The notes beneath the pieces were generated by a model that made no database searches, was not told the DNA's origin, and worked only from the letters and a program-made list of their open reading frames with translations. The position numbers and the translations under genes were made by a program. Below are positions 24,659-27,818 of a DNA stretch of 27,818 nt, piece after piece. Each line of letters starts with the position of its first letter. Position 1 is the first letter of the stretch. Location of the stretch: the NCBI GenBank assembly GCA_963578625.1, contig CAUZEO010000026.1:1-27818 (forward strand), in the 5' to 3' direction. Origin of the DNA: CAUZEO01 sp963578625 (GTDB lineage Bacteria; Verrucomicrobiota; Kiritimatiellia; SLOV01).

Positions 24659-25912
24659 TCAGTTGAATCGTCGCAGGGCCAGGCACCCGTTGGTACCGCC
24701 GAATCCGAAATTGTTTGTCATGACGGTAATCAGCCCGGCGTTGTCGATACGCTCCACAGCAATGTTTTTTCCTCCCGCGGCGGGATCGAGTGATTCGATG
24801 TTTGCGGATGCAACGACAAAATCGTTCTCCAGCATGAGGAGACAATAGATCGCCTCCTGGGCGCCGGTCGCACCGAGAGAATGTCCCGTAAGCCCCTTGG
24901 TTGAGCTGATAACCGGCATGTTGTCACCGAATATTTTTTCGATCGCTTTCAACTCGACAATGTCTCCGGCCTGCGTGCTGGTTCCGTGAGCGTTTACATA
25001 GTCGATTGATGTATCCACCGTTTCCAAAACCATTTGCATACAACGAACGGCTCCTTCTCCTGACGGTGAGACCATGTCCGCACCGTCCGAATTCGCCCCG
25101 TAGCCGACGACCTCCGCGATGATCGGCGCCCCCCGGGAGGTCGCATGTTCAAGCGACTCAATCACCAACATCCCCGCGCCGCCGGCAATCACGAATCCGT
25201 CGCGCGTCACATCGTACGGGCGGGAGGCGGTCCGCGGCGTATGGTTGTGATTTGAAGATAACGCGCCCATCGCATCGAACATGGTTGTCAGGCACCAGTG
25301 AACATCCTCGGCGCCGCCGGCGAAGACAACGTCCTGCGCTCCGGCCTGAATCAGTTGCACCGCGTTGCCGATGCAGTGCGTGCCGGTGGCGCACGCAGAG
25401 GTTATGGAATAATTGATTCCCTTAATCTTGTAGGCTGTCGAAAGGCAGGCGGAAACCGAGGCGCACATCGTCCGCGGCACCCGGTACGGCCCCACCTTTT
25501 TTATGCCGCGTTCCCGGAGTAAGTCAGCGGTCTCCAGGATGTTCGCGCAGGAAACCGAACTCGATGCCGCCACCAGGCCGATGCGGGGATGAGAAATGTC
25601 CGTCTCCTCCAGTCCCGCTTGCTCCATTGCCTCCCTCATGGCGATGTACGCATAAGCAGACGCGTCCCCCATGAAGCGAAGGTGTTTGCGATCGATCTGC
25701 GACGCGGCGTCCACCTCGACGACACCGGCGACGCGACTGCGTAGATTCAGCGTCTCGTATTCATCGACGTACTGGATTCCGCTTCTGCCTTCCCGAAGGG
25801 ACTCCACCACCGCCTGCTTGTCGTTTCCGATGCAGGAGACGATGCCCATCCCGGTCACGACGACTCGATTCTCATGCACCTTCTTGTTCATCCGCCCTTT
25901 TCTCGTTCCCAT
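24659..25912 (-). CDS. fabB: 3-oxoacyl-[acyl-carrier-protein] synthase, FabB type (KAS I)
   Basis: Condensing enzyme of fatty acid elongation; in E. coli FabB is the branch needed for unsaturated fatty acids together with FabA. The 417 residues align along their length with FabB: IDRKHLRFMGDASAYAY, SACATGTHCIGNA with nucleophile Cys174, HGTST with His309, Lys339, and GHSLGATGAQEA with His344, ending in NNFGFGGTNG. The start at 25912 is 5 bases after the lpxB stop, suggesting re-initiation; Met8 (25891) is an alternative with an AGGG close upstream. KAS I rather than FabF is favoured by overall similarity. No fabA is visible, so involvement in unsaturated lipid synthesis is not shown. Confidence 0.93.
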   Translation of the reverse strand: MGTRKGRMNKKVHENRVVVTGMGIVSCIGNDKQAVVESLREGRSGIQYVDEYETLNLRSRVAGVVEVDAASQIDRKHLRFMGDASAYAYIAMREAMEQAGLEETDISHPRIGLVAASSSVSCANILETADLLRERGIKKVGPYRVPRTMCASVSACLSTAYKIKGINYSITSACATGTHCIGNAVQLIQAGAQDVVFAGGAEDVHWCLTTMFDAMGALSSNHNHTPRTASRPYDVTRDGFVIAGGAGMLVIESLEHATSRGAPIIAEVVGYGANSDGADMVSPSGEGAVRCMQMVLETVDTSIDYVNAHGTSTQAGDIVELKAIEKIFGDNMPVISSTKGLTGHSLGATGAQEAIYCLLMLENDFVVASANIESLDPAAGGKNIAVERIDNAGLITVMTNNFGFGGTNGCLALRRFN

Positions 25913-25917
25913 GGCCG

Positions 25918-27051
25918 TTAACCAAGCTCGGACACGATGACTTCCGCAACCTTCCCCGCGGCCCCGCCGGGGCCAAGCCGGCGAGTCACCTCCCGCAGCT
26001 CGTGCACCATTTCCGTCCGGGCCGCAGTGCTTTCAATCAGTGGAAATAGCGCTGTCGCGGCCGCTGCGCCCGTGGCGTCATCCTGGATCAACTCGGGGCA
26101 AACTTCACGCCCGGCGATCAAGTTTACCATGCCGATATACGGCACTTTCACGAGCCTCTTCGCGAGCGCAAAAAACATCGGCGACGTTTTGTAAACAATC
26201 ACCATTGGGCAGCCCACCAGCACGGACTCTATGGTTGCCGTTCCCGACGCAACCAGCGCTGCCCGCGACTGCCGAAGGATCTCCATCGTCTGACCCGAAA
26301 CGACCAGGAGACGATCTACCTGCTTGACGGCTTTGCCTAGATTCCGACGAATCAGCGCCGCGGTCTCTTCATCCGGGGCAGCCACAAGAAAACTGCTCTG
26401 CGGTAGAAGATGCCTGATCCGGTACGCGGCTTCAACAAGCACCGGCAGAATCCTTTCAATTTCCTGCCTCCGGCTTCCGGGCAGGAGTGCAATGCGAGGT
26501 TCCCCGGTCCATGGGAGATTCAATTCGGGTCCGGCAAGATGATCCGCGACCCTGTCCTTCAGCGGATGCCCGACGAAATCCACGCGTACGCCGGTCCCCT
26601 CGTACACCTTCGCTTCGAACGGGAAGATAACCATCATGCGATCTACCACCTGTTCGATTGTTCGGATTCGTCCCGGTCGTGATGCCCAGACCTGGGGACT
26701 GATAAAGTAAAGAACCTTTACCCCCATCCGTTTAAGCGATGCTGCGATTCGCAGATTGAAGCCGCCGTAGTCGACCAGCAGAGCCAAGCTTGGTTTCCGG
26801 ACTTTAACCTCCGCAAGTACTTGACGAAATACTTTTCGAAAATGGGGATATCGCATAATCGGAGCGAACAGGCCGAAGACCGCCATCTCACGAACATGCA
26901 CCAGGATCTGGGTCCCGCTTTCGGCGAGACGATCGCCGCCGATTCCGAATACCCCGAGGTCTTCAACTTTCGTGCGCAATGCGTCCACCACGGCCGCGGC
27001 ATGAAGATCCCCGGATGGCTCGCCGGCAATGACCAGAAGCGATGCGCTCAC
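25918..27051 (-). CDS. lpxB: Lipid-A-disaccharide synthase
   Basis: Joins UDP-diacylglucosamine and lipid X to make the lipid A disaccharide at the inner membrane, the step that commits to an LPS outer membrane. The 377 residues show LpxB motifs in order: IAGEPSGDLHA (8-18), DYGGFNLRIA (94-103), SPQVWASRPGRI (118-129), VGHPL (160-164), LLPGSRRQEIER (189-200) and SGTATIES. It starts with GTG, and that GTG overlaps the TGA stop of the upstream oxidoreductase gene in a four-base GTGA, so the two are translationally coupled. fabB follows 5 bases after its stop. Confidence 0.95.
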   Translation of the reverse strand: MSASLLVIAGEPSGDLHAAAVVDALRTKVEDLGVFGIGGDRLAESGTQILVHVREMAVFGLFAPIMRYPHFRKVFRQVLAEVKVRKPSLALLVDYGGFNLRIAASLKRMGVKVLYFISPQVWASRPGRIRTIEQVVDRMMVIFPFEAKVYEGTGVRVDFVGHPLKDRVADHLAGPELNLPWTGEPRIALLPGSRRQEIERILPVLVEAAYRIRHLLPQSSFLVAAPDEETAALIRRNLGKAVKQVDRLLVVSGQTMEILRQSRAALVASGTATIESVLVGCPMVIVYKTSPMFFALAKRLVKVPYIGMVNLIAGREVCPELIQDDATGAAAATALFPLIESTAARTEMVHELREVTRRLGPGGAAGKVAEVIVSELG

Positions 27052-27818
27052 CCTTTCGCCTCCGCAATAAATTGCGTAATCTCAACCGCGAGTTTCAGAG
27101 CGTCGGAGGCATGCCGCCCGGACACCACCGGCTGGTCCCGGGTGGCCACGCAACTCACGAACGAAGCCAACTCACTCGCCAGCGGTTCACCTTTCTCGAT
27201 CGGAACATCCTCCATGACGATCCCCTGCGCCGCTGCTCGGCAAACCTTGCCTGACTGTTCCTGGTAATCGAGCGATACGTACGTATCAGATAGAAATACC
27301 CGAATTTTCCGCAATCGTTCCGGGCTGATCCTGCTGGCGGTTACATTCGCCACGCAACCGTTCTCAAAGATCAACCGCGCATTCGCAATGTCCGCCGTGG
27401 GGCTCAACACGGACACGCCTACGGCATGAAACTCTTTCACCTTCGACCGGACGATGTGCAACACAATTTCAAGATCATGGATCATCAAATCTAAAACCAC
27501 GCTGACTTCCGTTCCGCGTGGCGGCAATCCGGGCCGGGGCGGCGGATACGAAGCGAGTCGATGTGCCTCGATAAACCGGGGATTCTGCGCAGCCTCTTCC
27601 AGGTACCCCATCACCGGGTTGAAACGCTCCACATGCCCGACCTGCAGGATGCATCCCTCTCTCTCGGATAGAGCAACCAATTCTTCAGCTTCGCGGGTCG
27701 TCCGGGCAATCGGCTTCTCGATCAACAGATGCAGCCCCCGCCGCAACAGCCCATCCGCGACTTCGAAATGCAAGTCCGTGGGGACAACCACGCTGGCTGC
27801 GTCGATTTCCGCGGCCAG
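27048..27818 (-). CDS. Gfo/Idh/MocA oxidoreductase of the lipid A cluster, partial (GnnA-like?)
   Basis: The reading frame stays open to the right edge, so the N-terminal Rossmann part is missing; 256 residues are visible. LHLLIEKPIARTTREAEEL contains the EKP motif with the catalytic Lys, and HVERFNP and LDLMIHDLEIVLHI follow, the latter being characteristic of oxidoreductases encoded beside lpxA and lpxB. In some bacteria that position holds GnnA, which oxidises the 3-OH of UDP-GlcNAc so that a transaminase (GnnB) can make the diamino sugar for amide-linked lipid A. No GnnB is in the window, so that role is a hypothesis. The TGA stop overlaps the GTG start of lpxB. Confidence 0.88.
   Translation of the reverse strand: MAAEIDAASVVVPTDLHFEVADGLLRRGLHLLIEKPIARTTREAEELVALSEREGCILQVGHVERFNPVMGYLEEAAQNPRFIEAHRLASYPPPRPGLPPRGTEVSVVLDLMIHDLEIVLHIVRSKVKEFHAVGVSVLSPTADIANARLIFENGCVANVTASRISPERLRKIRVFLSDTYVSLDYQEQSGKVCRAAAQGIVMEDVPIEKGEPLASELASFVSCVATRDQPVVSGRHASDALKLAVEITQFIAEAKG

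Overview
The window is bacterial chromosomal DNA from a Gram-negative (LPS-making) organism. Evidence for the outer membrane is an lpxB gene next to a Gfo/Idh/MocA oxidoreductase of the kind found in lipid A clusters. GC content looks to be in the high 50s by eye (not computed). An HCF101-like three-domain Mrp, an ISAzo13-type transposase remnant, short intergenic palindromes and sugar-acid genes would fit a PVC-superphylum or Hydrogenedentota-like lineage, but that placement is inference. I saw no rRNA, tRNA or CRISPR array.

Layout. (1) 1-743: 5' part of an L-fucose isomerase gene on the minus strand, cut by the left edge. (2) 814-3311, minus: a zinc/manganese ABC importer in the order znuA-znuC-znuB, then pyrE (3385-3924) behind a strong ribosome binding site. 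(3) 4053-5408, plus: Mrp-type Fe-S carrier with MIP18, P-loop and DUF971 domains. (4) 5750-8248: a broken ISAzo13-family element. Its terminal inverted repeats and the first and last parts of the transposase survive, and the middle is occupied by an intact secreted-protein gene (6069-8042) with its own promoter. (5) 8414-17973: carbohydrate and accessory genes on alternating strands: Gfo/Idh/MocA oxidoreductase, aldehyde dehydrogenase overlapping a short-chain dehydrogenase, an MtfA-like M90 peptidase, an 885-residue UxaA/GarD-type dehydratase carrying a second degenerate copy of its own catalytic domains, an atypical SDR and an M28 peptidase. (6) 18057-21314, plus: frdABCD, a complete four-subunit fumarate reductase/succinate dehydrogenase ending at a clear terminator. 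(7) 21353-24450, minus: a sodium:solute symporter with a 43-residue membrane microprotein behind it, and upstream a secreted subtilase-like protein with Glu in place of the catalytic Asp. (8) 24659-27818, minus: an overlapping run of Gfo/Idh/MocA (partial), lpxB and fabB for lipid A and fatty acid synthesis.

Function. fucI, the aldehyde dehydrogenase, the SDR and the UxaA-family protein together suggest use of deoxy-sugars such as L-fucose and derived sugar acids, but the genes are on different strands and no substrate can be read from sequence alone. The strongest candidates for something new are the UxaA protein and the ISAzo13 element. In the UxaA protein the conserved cysteines are missing from the first copy and kept in the second. 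The ISAzo13 remnant carries a passenger gene that I cannot assign to a family. Start codons were moved inward from the longest ORF wherever a ribosome binding site or family alignment supported it.
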